A DNA stretch of 64,000 nucleotides from Listeria welshimeri serovar 6b str. SLCC5334 (GTDB lineage: Bacteria; Bacillota; Bacilli; Lactobacillales; Listeriaceae). Under the pieces are notes generated by a model. That model had not been told where the DNA came from. It saw only the letters and a program-made list of their open reading frames with translations, and searched no databases. Below are positions 8,781 through 17,534 of the stretch, one piece after another (the stretch's first letter is position 1; each line of letters opens with the position of its first letter). The stretch lies in assembly GCF_000060285.1 (NCBI RefSeq), contig NC_008555.1, forward strand, positions 2,170,001-2,234,000. Direction: 5' to 3'. The translations under genes were made by a program, and so were the position numbers.

Positions 8781-10040
8781 TTATTTAGTATATTTTTGCG
8801 TTACATTATCTTCAATTACTTTCACTGCATCATCAGCTGATTGTTGTGGTGTTTTCGAACCAGAAGCTGCATCAAACATTAAGTTTTCCGCACCAGTCCA
8901 TACTTCCGACATTTCAGGAATATTTGGCATTGGTTGTGCATTTTTGTATTGTTCGATAACAGCATTTGTTAATTCGTCATTTTTTGATTTCGCTGTATCA
9001 CGCGCTTTTAAATTAGCAGGTACTTCATTTGTCATATCATAAAGTGTTTCTTGATTTTTTTGGTTAGTCACATAATCCAACCATTTTTGCGCTACATCTT
9101 TATTTTTAGAGTAGTTACTTACAACCCAACCTTTACCGCCTGCAAATGGAGAGTATTCTTTACCATTATTAAGCGTTGGGATTTTTGCTACACCATAATT
9201 AATTTTTGCTTCTTTGTAGTTTGCTGCTGACCATGGACCGCCTAGAATTGCTGCTGCTTTACCTTTAACAAATTGGTCTTGGATAAAGTCATCTGCACTT
9301 TTATTATCTTGCATACCTTTTGGCCATACATCTTGGAACCATTTTGTTGCATACGTAATTCCTTCAACCGCACCTTTATTATTTAAACCGATGTCTTTTG
9401 GATTGGTACCTTCATCACCGAATACATAACCACCGTATCCTGCAAGTAATCCGTAAGAGAAGTAGAAATCAGTCCATTTTGCTAAGAAACCAGTATTTTT
9501 TCCTTTTTCAGAAGTGAAAGCAAATCGAGAATCTTTGGAAAGTGTTTCTAAATCTTTAAACGTTGCTGGAGCTTTGTCGAGTAAATCTTTATTATAGTAA
9601 AGAACTAATGTTTCAATAATTGCTGGAGCGCCGTAAATTTTATCGTCAATCGTTACTTGTTTTTGATCTTTTTCATCGTAATCGTCTTTATTGCCGAGTT
9701 TTACTTCAGCTAAATGTCCTTGTTGGCCCAAGCTTCCGATTCTATCAAATGCGGACATCATAACGTCTGGAGCAGTTCCAGCTGGTCCATCAAGTGGAAG
9801 TGCTTCTAATGTTTCAAACATGTCTTTTTCGACAACTTTTACTTTTACGTCATTGTCTTTTTCAAAATCACCTTTTATTTTGTTCACGTAGTCTTTGTAG
9901 CCTGCGTCAACGGAAACGGTTAATGTTTTTTCATCAGATGAGCCCGATTTACTTGTGTCTTTTCCCCCACCACATGCTGCTAAGCTTAAAGCCATTACTA
10001 AAACCGCCGAAACTATTCCCACTTTTTTGAAACGCTTCAT
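8781..10040 (-). CDS. malE: Maltose/maltodextrin-binding lipoprotein MalE
   Basis: A 419-residue family 1 extracellular solute-binding protein. The signal sequence MKRFKKVGIVSAVLVMALSL ends in the lipobox LAAC with Cys23, so it is anchored to the membrane by lipid. The mature part has typical binding-protein features (PDVMMSAFDRIGSLGQQG, KAAILGGPWSAANY, SPFAGGKGW). It captures maltose and maltodextrins and delivers them to MalF/MalG. First gene of the operon behind a well-formed promoter with cre and operator, with an AGAGGAGG ribosome site. Confidence 0.95.
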   Translation of the reverse strand: MKRFKKVGIVSAVLVMALSLAACGGGKDTSKSGSSDEKTLTVSVDAGYKDYVNKIKGDFEKDNDVKVKVVEKDMFETLEALPLDGPAGTAPDVMMSAFDRIGSLGQQGHLAEVKLGNKDDYDEKDQKQVTIDDKIYGAPAIIETLVLYYNKDLLDKAPATFKDLETLSKDSRFAFTSEKGKNTGFLAKWTDFYFSYGLLAGYGGYVFGDEGTNPKDIGLNNKGAVEGITYATKWFQDVWPKGMQDNKSADDFIQDQFVKGKAAAILGGPWSAANYKEAKINYGVAKIPTLNNGKEYSPFAGGKGWVVSNYSKNKDVAQKWLDYVTNQKNQETLYDMTNEVPANLKARDTAKSKNDELTNAVIEQYKNAQPMPNIPEMSEVWTGAENLMFDAASGSKTPQQSADDAVKVIEDNVTQKYTK

Positions 10041-10132
10041 TTACTTTTCCTCCTCTTTATGAAAAAAGTCGCTCTTTACTGTCTGATTTTTAAGTCCCCA
10101 TCTTTTTTCAATTCTTTTTAAAGTTTGTGAAT

Positions 10133-10144
10133 TAGGTTAACCTA
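10133..10144. promoter_or_regulatory. Palindrome at the malE transcription start
   Basis: TAGGTTAACCTA is a perfect 12-bp palindrome just downstream of the malE -10 box, near +1 to +13. It may be a second regulator site; it differs from the GTTAYCGKTAAC motif upstream. Confidence 0.35.
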
Positions 10145-10151
10145 TGCATTT

Positions 10152-10181
10152 ATTATATGCTGATATCGAAAGCGTTTTCAA
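10152..10181 (-). promoter_or_regulatory. Sigma-A promoter of malE with overlapping cre site
   Basis: TTGAAA (10181-10176), an 18-base spacer and TATAAT (10157-10152) on the minus strand. The CcpA site CGAAAGCGTTTTCA (10167-10180) matches the cre consensus TGNAANCGNWNNCA at all but the first base and covers the -35 box. CcpA bound there would block RNA polymerase, giving glucose repression. Confidence 0.8.
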
Positions 10182-10194
10182 GAAGATTTCACAT

Positions 10195-10206
10195 GTTACC
10201 GATAAC
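10195..10206. promoter_or_regulatory. Probable regulator operator upstream of malE
   Basis: GTTACCGATAAC is an interrupted palindrome with a central CG, the style of LacI-family operators. It ends 13 bases upstream of the -35. The amylase promoter has a near-identical site at the identical distance. An upstream position suggests activation rather than blocking. Confidence 0.6.
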
Positions 10207-10252
10207 AACATTTTTCTAGTAAACATGTGAAAAATCCCTTTACGCCATTGAT

Positions 10253-12028
10253 TTAGCTATTCTCTTTAATAACAAGAAATCCTTTTGCAGGAATAGTAAG
10301 ATTTTCCGATACAGCTTGGTTATTCCAAATGTCCATTGCTTCCTTTTCAAAAGAAATTGTGAAATCTTGGTTGTCTTTCGCTTGATTGAAAAGAAAATGC
10401 AATTTTTCCCCATTTAGTTCTTTGGTAAATGCAGTAATTCCTGTTTCACTACTTGCATCTAACCATGTTAATTCACCGGATGTGATAATCGCTTGGTTGT
10501 CTTTTCTAAGTGCAATTAGTTGTTTTGTAAAAGCTAACATTGCTTGATTTTGTTTCGCTTCATCCCATTCCATACATTTACGGCAACCCGGGTCATTTCC
10601 GCCGTCCATTCCAATTTCTGTTCCATAATAAATGCACGGTGAACCAGTATGCGCGAACATGAAAGCAAGTGCTTGTTTCACTTTTTCCTCATCATTATTG
10701 GCGCGTGTTAAAATACGAGCGGTATCATGGCTATCGAGCATATTAAACATTACTTCATTCACTTGATTTGGATAGCGCATATATTGTTCATTAATACCCG
10801 AAACCATTTGTTCCGGTGTGATTTTTTCTTCTATAAAATTCTCAATAATTGTTTGTGTAAATGGATAGTTCATCACTGCATGAAATTCATCTCCAAGCAA
10901 CCAAATCCATGAATCATGCCAAATTTCTCCTAAAATATAAATATCTTCTTTTTCCGCTTGTACGGCTTTTTTAAACTCTTTCCAAAAAGCATGATCAACT
11001 TCATTAGCAACATCTAAACGCCAGCCATCAATGTCAAACTCGCGAATCCAATAAGTTGCAATGTCCAGTAAGTACTTCTGAACTTCCGGATTAGCAGTAT
11101 TTAATTTTGGCATATGTGTCGTGAAAGCGAATGTATCATAGGAAAGCGTTGGTTCTCCTTCGATATTACCATTTTCATTTTGACGAACTGGGAAGCTATG
11201 AATGTGGAACCAATCGCGATATGCCGATTTTTCTTCTTTTTCAATCACATCTTGCCACTCAGCGGAAGTATCACCAATATGATTAAAAACTGCATCCAAC
11301 ATAATTCGAATACCTCGTTTATGTGCTTCTTGCACTAATTTTCTAAAGGTTTCTTTGTCTCCAAAATGAGGATCAATTTTTTTATAATCAATTGTGTCAT
11401 ACTTATGATTGGTTGGCGCCTCAAAAACAGGGGTCAAATAAATCCCGTTAATACCTAGATCCACTAAGTAATCTAAATGCTCGATAATCCCTTCAATATC
11501 TCCACCAAAGAAATCTGTTGGTGTCGGATCCTTACTTCCCCAAGGCAATACATTTTCTGGTGAAATAGCTGGATTTCCATTTGCAAAACGTTCCGGGAAA
11601 ATTTGATACCAAATCGTGTTACTCACCCATTCAGGAGCTTCAAACGTATCTACCGCATGGATAAATGGAAATTTGAAATAATAATCCATCGTAGCTAAAT
11701 TAGCTTCTGTTGGTTCAAAAAATCCACGACCCCCATAAAAAATTGTCTTTCCGTCTGTATCTGTTAATAAAAAGCCATATTGAAGACGTCTATGTTCAGG
11801 TGTTATTGCAAAAAACCAATAATCATGTTCTTCAGTTTCTGCAATTTTGCGCATGGAATAAGATTCACTTTGCCATTTCCCATCATTCCATAAGTAAGGG
11901 TCGGCAGCAATTAAAGTAACCTCGCTAATATCCAAGCGCTTCGTTCTAATCCGAATATGTAGTGTTTTAGCATCATAACTATAGGCATAGCTACTCGCTG
12001 GTTGATGATAAATCCCTGCTTTTTCCAT
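10253..12028 (-). CDS. Maltogenic alpha-amylase / neopullulanase, GH13
   Basis: A 591-residue GH13 enzyme with an N-terminal CBM34-type beta domain (~1-125), the (beta/alpha)8 barrel and a C-terminal beta domain. Catalytic residues are visible as the nucleophile Asp in DGWRLDVANEVD (~328), the acid Glu in ILGEIWHDS (~357) and the Asp in LDSHDTARI (~424). There is no signal peptide, so it cleaves imported maltodextrins or cyclodextrins inside the cell to maltose and glucose, which feeds the phosphorylase. It has its own promoter, and no clear terminator separates it from malE, so read-through into the mal operon is likely. Confidence 0.92.
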   Translation of the reverse strand: MEKAGIYHQPASSYAYSYDAKTLHIRIRTKRLDISEVTLIAADPYLWNDGKWQSESYSMRKIAETEEHDYWFFAITPEHRRLQYGFLLTDTDGKTIFYGGRGFFEPTEANLATMDYYFKFPFIHAVDTFEAPEWVSNTIWYQIFPERFANGNPAISPENVLPWGSKDPTPTDFFGGDIEGIIEHLDYLVDLGINGIYLTPVFEAPTNHKYDTIDYKKIDPHFGDKETFRKLVQEAHKRGIRIMLDAVFNHIGDTSAEWQDVIEKEEKSAYRDWFHIHSFPVRQNENGNIEGEPTLSYDTFAFTTHMPKLNTANPEVQKYLLDIATYWIREFDIDGWRLDVANEVDHAFWKEFKKAVQAEKEDIYILGEIWHDSWIWLLGDEFHAVMNYPFTQTIIENFIEEKITPEQMVSGINEQYMRYPNQVNEVMFNMLDSHDTARILTRANNDEEKVKQALAFMFAHTGSPCIYYGTEIGMDGGNDPGCRKCMEWDEAKQNQAMLAFTKQLIALRKDNQAIITSGELTWLDASSETGITAFTKELNGEKLHFLFNQAKDNQDFTISFEKEAMDIWNNQAVSENLTIPAKGFLVIKENS

Positions 12029-12064
12029 TTTTTCTCCTCCTATATCACCTTTCGTTCTATTTCA

Positions 12065-12094
12065 AATTAGCATTTCCATTAAAGCGTTTGCAAC
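12065..12094 (-). promoter_or_regulatory. Promoter of the amylase gene with overlapping cre site
   Basis: TTGCAA (12094-12089), an 18-base spacer and TAATTT (12070-12065) on the minus strand. The cre-like TTAAAGCGTTTGCA (12080-12093) has one mismatch to consensus and overlaps the -35, as at malE. Confidence 0.7.
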
Positions 12095-12107
12095 CTTTTC
12101 TCGCTCG

Positions 12108-12119
12108 TTAACGGTAACA
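12108..12119. promoter_or_regulatory. Probable regulator operator upstream of the amylase gene
   Basis: GTTAACGGTAAC is an interrupted palindrome with a central CG located 13 bases upstream of the -35. It matches the malE site in sequence type (GTTAYCGKTAAC on one strand) and in spacing. Confidence 0.6.
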
Positions 12120-12205
12120 AGATTTTTTTAATACTTTTTCATTTTCCAGTTTATTATAGAAGATAAATAATTATTGCCTCTCCATTCGTGTGACAAATTA
12201 GTAAC

Positions 12206-12234
12206 TTTACTGATTTAAAGTAAAGAGCTATAAT
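12206..12234 (+). promoter_or_regulatory. Sigma-A promoter of the CPBP protease gene
   Basis: TTTACT, a 17-base spacer and TATAAT, ~52 bases ahead of the start codon. Confidence 0.65.
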
Positions 12235-12285
12235 AACTCATGGACTAATGAAATCTCTTTAAAATCGGTCTAAAAGGAGGACAAA

Positions 12286-12921
12286 ATGGAAAATACTTTA
12301 AGTTTTAAAAAACAAGGGTATTGGTTATTTTCCAGTGCAATCATTATTGGTTTGCTTTTCATTCTTTTGCCACACATCATTTCCAATATTGGAGTGTTAG
12401 AATTTATAGGTGCTATTTTTAATGCCCTATGTATGGGAATTATCGCTTTTATCATATTAAAAGCAGAATTCTTAGATTGGTTTAAACATTTTAGTTTCAA
12501 ATGGATAATTATCGGTGCTCCTGTGTTAATAATTATTAGCTCTGTTTTCAACTATGCGTGGACGTATTTCGCAGGTAGCCCAACTGAAAATGGTATCAAC
12601 AGTGTTCTGACATGGTCTTACGTCTTTACAAGCATTCCTTTTATGCTTCTCGGGGAAGAATTATTATCAATCAGCTTGTTATACGCCGCTTGGAAAAAAT
12701 GGAACTGGAAATTTTGGCAAGCATCTTTGCTCTGTTCTTTACTGTTTGCCACATGGCACTTAACATCCTATGATTTTAATTTCCTACAGTGCATCGTTAC
12801 TTTAGCACCAGCCAGACTTATTTTGAACTACTTATTTAAAAAAACAAACTCCATTTGGGTTACTTTAATTGTTCACTTTCTATTTGATTTTATTGCATTT
12901 TTACCTGTTTTACTCAAATAA
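12286..12921 (+). CDS. CPBP-family intramembrane metalloprotease (CAAX protease/Abi)
   Basis: A 211-residue protein with six to seven predicted membrane helices. It carries the CPBP motifs in order: the Glu pair in LGEELLSISLLY (~122), the His in FATWHLTSYDF (~163) and the HFLFDF motif near the C-terminus (~200). Family members are membrane-embedded proteases; some act in peptide pheromone processing or bacteriocin self-immunity, but no substrate can be named here. An AAAGGAGG site precedes the ATG. It faces the LacI gene across a shared terminator and is opposite in strand to the whole maltose locus. Confidence 0.85.
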   Translation: MENTLSFKKQGYWLFSSAIIIGLLFILLPHIISNIGVLEFIGAIFNALCMGIIAFIILKAEFLDWFKHFSFKWIIIGAPVLIIISSVFNYAWTYFAGSPTENGINSVLTWSYVFTSIPFMLLGEELLSISLLYAAWKKWNWKFWQASLLCSLLFATWHLTSYDFNFLQCIVTLAPARLILNYLFKKTNSIWVTLIVHFLFDFIAFLPVLLK

Positions 12922-12955
12922 AAAAGCGCTAGGAATGAAGATTCCTAGCGTTTTT
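12921..12955. terminator. Bidirectional terminator between the CPBP and LacI genes
   Basis: CGCTAGGAAT and ATTCCTAGCG form a perfect 10-bp stem with a GAAG loop, flanked by A5 and T5, so it can work in both directions. Confidence 0.9.
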
Positions 12956-12956
12956 A

Positions 12957-13922
12957 TTACTCTTCTTTTCCAGTTGTAGAAGCTCTTATCAGTAATTCGG
13001 GAGTAAATAGCAGGTTTCCTTGAGGCTTTCCATGATCATTTATTTTGGCAAGTAACATCTTGGCAAGTTCCTCCCCCATTTCAACGACTGGAGAACGAAC
13101 CGTAGTAATTTTTGGCGATGAAATTCTATCTAAGAAAACCCCATCAAATCCAGTTACAGCAATATTTTCACCAAAACGGCGCCCAAATGCAGCTGCAGCC
13201 CGGACCACTCCAATGGCAATTCGGTCGGATGCGCATACGATAGCAATTTTTTCTGAATTATAACGTAGTAATTCAAACGCTTTTTCTTCTGCAATACTTG
13301 AACTATTAGCGATAAAATAACTTTCGGGTTTAATTCCATGTTTTTTCACCACTTCTTCATAACCCTCTAAACGTGATTTCATAAATTGCTCATCCAATAA
13401 ATCAATTCCTAAAAATACAATTCGCGAAAATCCAATTTCCGTCATATGTTCTGTTGCAAGTGCTGTTCCTTTTTTATTATCTACATCAATAGAATCGTAA
13501 CCACGCTTGTTTTCTCCATAAAAAATGACTGGTTTATCAATATCTAAAAGTCCTAAATCATAATCTTTATCGCGTATTCCTGTAACTATCAGCCCATCGT
13601 ATGCACCGATATTTCTGGATCTCTGAGTAACCAATTGAAGTGAATAGTAGTATTTATCTAGTTCACGACTTATTCCTGTCAATAAGTTCATGTAGTATGG
13701 TTCAACGGTATCAATTTCTTCTAAAATCAAAAATTTAATCACTTGTGTCCTATTTTGAACAAGCGCTCGAGCCGCATAATTAGGTACATACTCTAACGCT
13801 TCCATTGCACTATAAACAAGCATTTTCAGTTCATCTGAAACTTGATCTGGATGATTAATAACCCGTGAAACTGTCATTTTGGAGACATTTGCCCGTTTTG
13901 CAACATCTGCTAAAGTCGCCAT
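12957..13922 (-). CDS. LacI-family transcription regulator, probable maltose regulator
   Basis: A 321-residue LacI/GalR regulator. Residues 1-50 form the HTH and hinge (MATLADVAKRANVSKMTVSR), and the rest is a periplasmic-binding-protein-like sugar domain. The frame is open 30 codons further, but the ATG in front of ATLADVAKR has an AGGAGGTTGGAG site and is the family start. It is encoded beside the maltose genes and is the best candidate for binding the GTTAYCGKTAAC sites upstream of malE and the amylase gene. This link is inferred from position and operator style. In some lactic acid bacteria the equivalent MalR is an activator. Confidence 0.88.
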   Translation of the reverse strand: MATLADVAKRANVSKMTVSRVINHPDQVSDELKMLVYSAMEALEYVPNYAARALVQNRTQVIKFLILEEIDTVEPYYMNLLTGISRELDKYYYSLQLVTQRSRNIGAYDGLIVTGIRDKDYDLGLLDIDKPVIFYGENKRGYDSIDVDNKKGTALATEHMTEIGFSRIVFLGIDLLDEQFMKSRLEGYEEVVKKHGIKPESYFIANSSSIAEEKAFELLRYNSEKIAIVCASDRIAIGVVRAAAAFGRRFGENIAVTGFDGVFLDRISSPKITTVRSPVVEMGEELAKMLLAKINDHGKPQGNLLFTPELLIRASTTGKEE

Positions 13923-14000
13923 CTCCAACCTCCTCCATTCATAATCTTTCTTATTGTACCATCTTTTACACAAAAAAAAATAACTATTAACCCACAAAAA

Positions 14001-14031
14001 AAGCATTCTCACTAAAAATGCGAAAATGCTT
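14001..14031 (-). terminator. Terminator of the small membrane-protein gene
   Basis: AAGCATTCTC and GAAAATGCTT form a nearly complete 10-bp stem followed on the minus strand by a run of seven T residues. Confidence 0.75.
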
Positions 14032-14059
14032 GTTTAATATGATTATGTAATGACTCACT

Positions 14060-14296
14060 CTATAGTGTTTGCCATTTTTTTTGAGAAACTCTCCGTGCTT
14101 TAGTTTGTTGATAAGTTTTGATAAGCATACTAAGTAATTGGTGCACACCGCCGATAACAATTCCAATTGAAATAGCGACAAGTGTAGTTGCCAGAAAACT
14201 AATAAACGGAAAACTTGGCGCATTCACTGCTGCAATTCCCAATATGAAAACGATAATAGTAGGTAGTACATAATACCTAACATTTTTCTCTTGCAT
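14060..14296 (-). CDS. Small two-helix membrane protein of unknown function
   Basis: A 78-residue protein with two predicted membrane helices (~10-27 and ~30-55) and a basic C-terminal tail (QTKARRVSQKKWQTL). An AAAGGAG site lies nine bases upstream of the ATG and a terminator follows the stop, so it is a real single-gene unit. I do not recognise the family. Confidence 0.7.
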   Translation of the reverse strand: MQEKNVRYYVLPTIIVFILGIAAVNAPSFPFISFLATTLVAISIGIVIGGVHQLLSMLIKTYQQTKARRVSQKKWQTL

Positions 14297-14837
14297 ACAT
14301 AGCGCTCCTTTACTTACTTAATTACTCCTATCAACTACTGAAATTATAACGCGAAAACCGGCTTTTTTCAAGACTTCATCAGATTTTCAAAAATAGAAGA
14401 AAAAGCAGAAAACGGCTCTATATAGCGCTTTATTATTGAAATATAAATCCACTCATTTTGAATTCATCAAAAAGAAAAATTTGTTACCTTTTTGTAATAT
14501 TATTTAAGTCCTTTTACTTATTTTGTGTAATCTAATAATTATTCATTTTAGTAGATAAGTATTATTAAAATGGAAGAATATAACCTCTTCTCATTGAATA
14601 TTACTAATAGTCTATACATTAAAACCGTTCTTCTTTAAAATATAGAAAAATTTATTTTAATTAGCTAAAAAAAAGTATATCTCCAAAATTTCTATTTTTG
14701 GTGGATTATTTTTATTTAAAAAGCAATTTCCCACTAAGAGAAAAGTATATTTTCATTACTTTTCTACCTTTTAAAATCTATTTTTGCGTCTTTTACAAAC
14801 AAATGGAAACCAGTTATGCTTACGTTGTTCCATTATA
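14297..14837. other. AT-rich intergenic region without a recognised gene
   Basis: About 540 bases. It contains the upstream region of the small membrane-protein gene at its left end and short A/T-rich hairpins (for example CCAAAATTTCTATTTTTGG near 14683). I see no open frame with a ribosome site and no strong terminator inside it. An unrecognised small RNA cannot be excluded. Confidence 0.5.
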
Positions 14838-14885
14838 AAAACGGAAGAGTTCCCCCACTTCCCCCGAAGCACTCTTCCGTTTTCT
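14838..14885 (-). terminator. Terminator of kimA
   Basis: ACGGAAGAGT and ACTCTTCCGT form a perfect 10-bp stem with a 20-base C-rich loop, and a T-run follows on the minus strand. Confidence 0.85.
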
Positions 14886-14890
14886 CCTTA

Positions 14891-16714
14891 TTATTCTTTT
14901 AAATGATATGGATATGTGGAAACAACCACATCTCTTTTCATTAGAAGTCTAGTACGAATCAATAGACTTGTTTGATTATGAAGGACATTTTGCCAACCTT
15001 TTCTAGGGATAAATTGCGGTATTAGTACCGTTAGTGAGTAATTGTCTTGATCTGCCTTTTGCTTCGCTGTATCAATAAATTTCATTAATGGATCTGAAAT
15101 GGATCGATAAGGCGAGAACAGATTAGCCATACGCACTTCAGGATGAACCCTATTCCATCTCTCAACAAATTCCTTTTCCTGTTTTTTATCTATAGAAATG
15201 TGAACAGCTATGACCGTATCACCAATAGACTTAGCATATTGAAGTGCACCTTCCACAACTTTGGTGGTATCAGACACACAGATAATAACGGCATTCCCTT
15301 TAAAATCAGGCAAGTCCATTGTTTCGTCAATCCTAAGTTGCGGACCAACTTTACGATAGTGATGTCTTGTCCGATGGAACACATAAATCATAATCGGCAT
15401 AAAGATAAATACCGGCCAAACAGATTCAATCCGCGTTAAAAATAATACTATTAAAACAGTAAATGAAATCGATGCTCCAAGTAAATTGGCTGATAAAGAT
15501 TTTTTCCATCCTTTTGGACGTTGCTTCCACCATTTAACAATCATTCCTGTCTGCGAGAGCGTGAATGGAATAAATACTCCTACAGAATATAATGGAATTA
15601 ATAGTTCCGTTTTTCCTTTAAATAGAATAATTAAAAGAATAGATCCAACCGCAAGCGTTATAATCCCATTGGAATAACCTAATCTATCACCACGCGCAAG
15701 ATACATTCTTGGCATAAATTTATCTTTCGCCAAGTTGTAGGCTAACATCGGAAATGCTGAGAAACCAGTATTAGCTGCTAAAACCAATATAAGTGCAGTA
15801 GTTGCTTGAATGAAATAAAACATAAAATTTCTACCGAAAACATTTTCAGCAATTTGAGACAATACAGTTACCTTTAGTTCTGGAACAGTCCCATAAACAA
15901 AGGCTAGTACAGTAATCCCAACAAAGAAAAATCCTAGTAGTCCAGCCATAAGAGTCAATGTTTTAGCTGCATTTTTTGGTCTAGGCTCTTTAAATAAAGG
16001 CACAGCATTAGATATAGCCTCAATACCAGTTAAAGAAGCCGACCCAGAAGCAAACGCTCTTAGTAAAAGAAAAATGGTAACACCCTGTACATGTGTTCCT
16101 ACAGCAGCAGTTTCATGACTTGCATCCATACCAGTTACTATTTTAAATAAACCTGTAAAAATAAGAGCTATAATGGAAAAGACAAACAAATATACTGGAA
16201 TGGCAAGTAAGCTAGCTGATTCTGTAATTCCTCGAAGGTTAATAATAGTTACCCCAACAACAAGTATTACGGCTATCGGTACAGCAAGAGGATATAAAGA
16301 TGGTATAGCTGAAATAATTGCATCTGTACCAGAGGAAACACTTACAGCGACTGTGAGCATGTAATCTACCAGTAGAGATCCCCCTGCAATTAATCCCGCA
16401 TTATTCCCTAAATTTTCTCTTGAAACTATATATGCTCCACCACCATGTGGGTATGAGTATATAATTTGTTTATAAGATAAATTAAGTGCAAACAAAAGAA
16501 CAAGCACACACAGTGCGATTGGTAATGAATACCACATAGCGGCAGCGCTAACGGTTACAAGTACCAATAAAATCTGCTCTGTACCATATGCAATAGAAGA
16601 GAGTGCATCGGATGACAGAACTGCCAAAGCTTTTAATTTCCCCAATTTTTGGTCTCCAGCTTCTGATGTTTTCAGAGGGCGGCCGATTAATAGTCTTTTT
16701 AGCGGCGAAGCCAT
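14891..16714 (-). CDS. kimA: High-affinity K+ importer KimA (APC superfamily)
   Basis: A 607-residue K+:H+ symporter, the same length as B. subtilis KimA as I recall it and very similar throughout (start LLIGRPLKTSEAGDQKLGKL; end LHNQTSLLIRTRLLMKRDV). Twelve membrane helices occupy residues ~30-440, followed by a cytosolic USP-like domain (~460-607) that binds c-di-AMP in the family and shuts the transporter off. The frame opens 19 codons earlier; MASPLKRLL has AGGTAGGG upstream and gives the family start. It is monocistronic with its own promoter and terminator. The cyclase that makes its inhibitor is encoded 13 kb away in the same window. Confidence 0.93.
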   Translation of the reverse strand: MASPLKRLLIGRPLKTSEAGDQKLGKLKALAVLSSDALSSIAYGTEQILLVLVTVSAAAMWYSLPIALCVLVLLFALNLSYKQIIYSYPHGGGAYIVSRENLGNNAGLIAGGSLLVDYMLTVAVSVSSGTDAIISAIPSLYPLAVPIAVILVVGVTIINLRGITESASLLAIPVYLFVFSIIALIFTGLFKIVTGMDASHETAAVGTHVQGVTIFLLLRAFASGSASLTGIEAISNAVPLFKEPRPKNAAKTLTLMAGLLGFFFVGITVLAFVYGTVPELKVTVLSQIAENVFGRNFMFYFIQATTALILVLAANTGFSAFPMLAYNLAKDKFMPRMYLARGDRLGYSNGIITLAVGSILLIILFKGKTELLIPLYSVGVFIPFTLSQTGMIVKWWKQRPKGWKKSLSANLLGASISFTVLIVLFLTRIESVWPVFIFMPIMIYVFHRTRHHYRKVGPQLRIDETMDLPDFKGNAVIICVSDTTKVVEGALQYAKSIGDTVIAVHISIDKKQEKEFVERWNRVHPEVRMANLFSPYRSISDPLMKFIDTAKQKADQDNYSLTVLIPQFIPRKGWQNVLHNQTSLLIRTRLLMKRDVVVSTYPYHLKE

Positions 16715-16769
16715 TGTATTCCCTACCTTTTTTATTTGATTTTTTATTAACTTCAAGTTGACCAGACAC

Positions 16770-16798
16770 ATTATAGCACAGCTGATTTTAGATTGTAA
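16770..16798 (-). promoter_or_regulatory. Sigma-A promoter of kimA
   Basis: TTACAA (16798-16793), a 17-base spacer and TATAAT (16775-16770) with an extended TGC before the -10. The start point would be near 16763, leaving a leader of only ~50 bases. Confidence 0.75.
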
Positions 16799-16985
16799 TA
16801 CTAATTTATATTATTTTAATTTTACTATTTTACTTTAACTTCTGAATGGCTCTTAAATCTAAGTTTTACGGTCTACACTATTAAAATAAATTTTTAAATA
16901 CCTTTTAGTACACTACCCAATAAACGAATAAATAACTCTTATTTATAAGCTATATTTTCAGAAAAAAAAGAATTTAATTTAGGTA

Positions 16986-17015
16986 TTTACAAATGCTATC
17001 CTTTTTTTATATAAT
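16986..17015 (+). promoter_or_regulatory. Promoter of the tRNA cluster
   Basis: TTTACA, an 18-base spacer and TATAAT, ~30 bases before the first tRNA. Confidence 0.75.
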
Positions 17016-17047
17016 AGTTTCTAGCGGTAAAAAAACTTTTATAACAT

Positions 17048-17119
17048 GGCCCGTTGGTCAAGCGGTTAAGACACCGCCCTTTCACGGCGGTAACACGGGT
17101 TCGATTCCCGTACGGGTCA
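17048..17119 (+). tRNA. tRNA-Glu (TTC)
   Basis: Cloverleaf with acceptor GGCCCGT/ACGGGTC (one G-T pair), anticodon stem CCGCC/GGCGG, loop CTTTCAC with anticodon TTC, and T-loop GGTTCGATTCC. No encoded CCA. Confidence 0.97.
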
Positions 17120-17275
17120 CTTTTATCTTTAAAAAAACGGCTAAAAAAATAATTTTTATTTTTTTGAAAAAAAAGCTGGTAAAAATAACAAAAATGTTAT
17201 ATCATGTATTAGTATCTGTTTTGAAGAATTAATCAACATCTGATTCCGATTTACCAGCATTGAGAGCGATTCTTC

Positions 17276-17349
17276 GCCGACTTAGCTCAATCTGGTAGAG
17301 CAACTGAATCGTAATCAGTAGGTTGCGGGTTCAATTCCTGCAGTCGGCA
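17276..17349 (+). tRNA. tRNA-Thr (CGT)
   Basis: Acceptor GCCGACT/AGTCGGC, anticodon stem ACTGA/TCAGT, loop ATCGTAA with anticodon CGT, T-loop GGTTCAATTCC. The 156-base gap before it carries an A/T-rich stretch and no second promoter that I can recognise. Confidence 0.95.
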
Positions 17350-17358
17350 TTTTATAAT

Positions 17359-17442
17359 GGAGGGGTAGCGAAGTGGCTAAACGCGGCGGACTGTAAATCC
17401 GCTCCTTCGGGTTCGGTGGTTCGAATCCACTCCCCTCCACCA
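17359..17442 (+). tRNA. tRNA-Tyr (GTA)
   Basis: Class II tRNA with a long variable arm (CTCCTTCGGG region), acceptor GGAGGGG/CCCCTCC, anticodon GTA in loop CTGTAAA. The 3' CCA is encoded, unlike its neighbours. Confidence 0.97.
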
Positions 17443-17453
17443 TTTTCTATTAT

Positions 17454-17525
17454 TGGGCTATAGCCAAGCGGTAAGGCAACGGATTTTGATTCCGTCATGC
17501 GCTGGTTCGAATCCAGCTAGCCCAG
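17454..17525 (+). tRNA. tRNA-Gln (TTG)
   Basis: Acceptor TGGGCTA/TAGCCCA, anticodon stem ACGGA/TCCGT, loop TTTTGAT with anticodon TTG, discriminator G. Confidence 0.97.
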
Positions 17526-17534
17526 TCATATTTA

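Noticed and set aside
12270-12551. A 93-codon minus-strand frame opposite the CPBP gene
   Set aside because: It lies fully opposite a well-supported gene and lacks a ribosome site.
16715-16790. A ydaO riboswitch before kimA
   Set aside because: The leader is only ~50 bases from the predicted start point and shows no long-range pairing of that type.
16993-17232. A 79-codon plus-strand frame around the first tRNA
   Set aside because: It runs through tRNA-Glu and its promoter; this is a chance frame.
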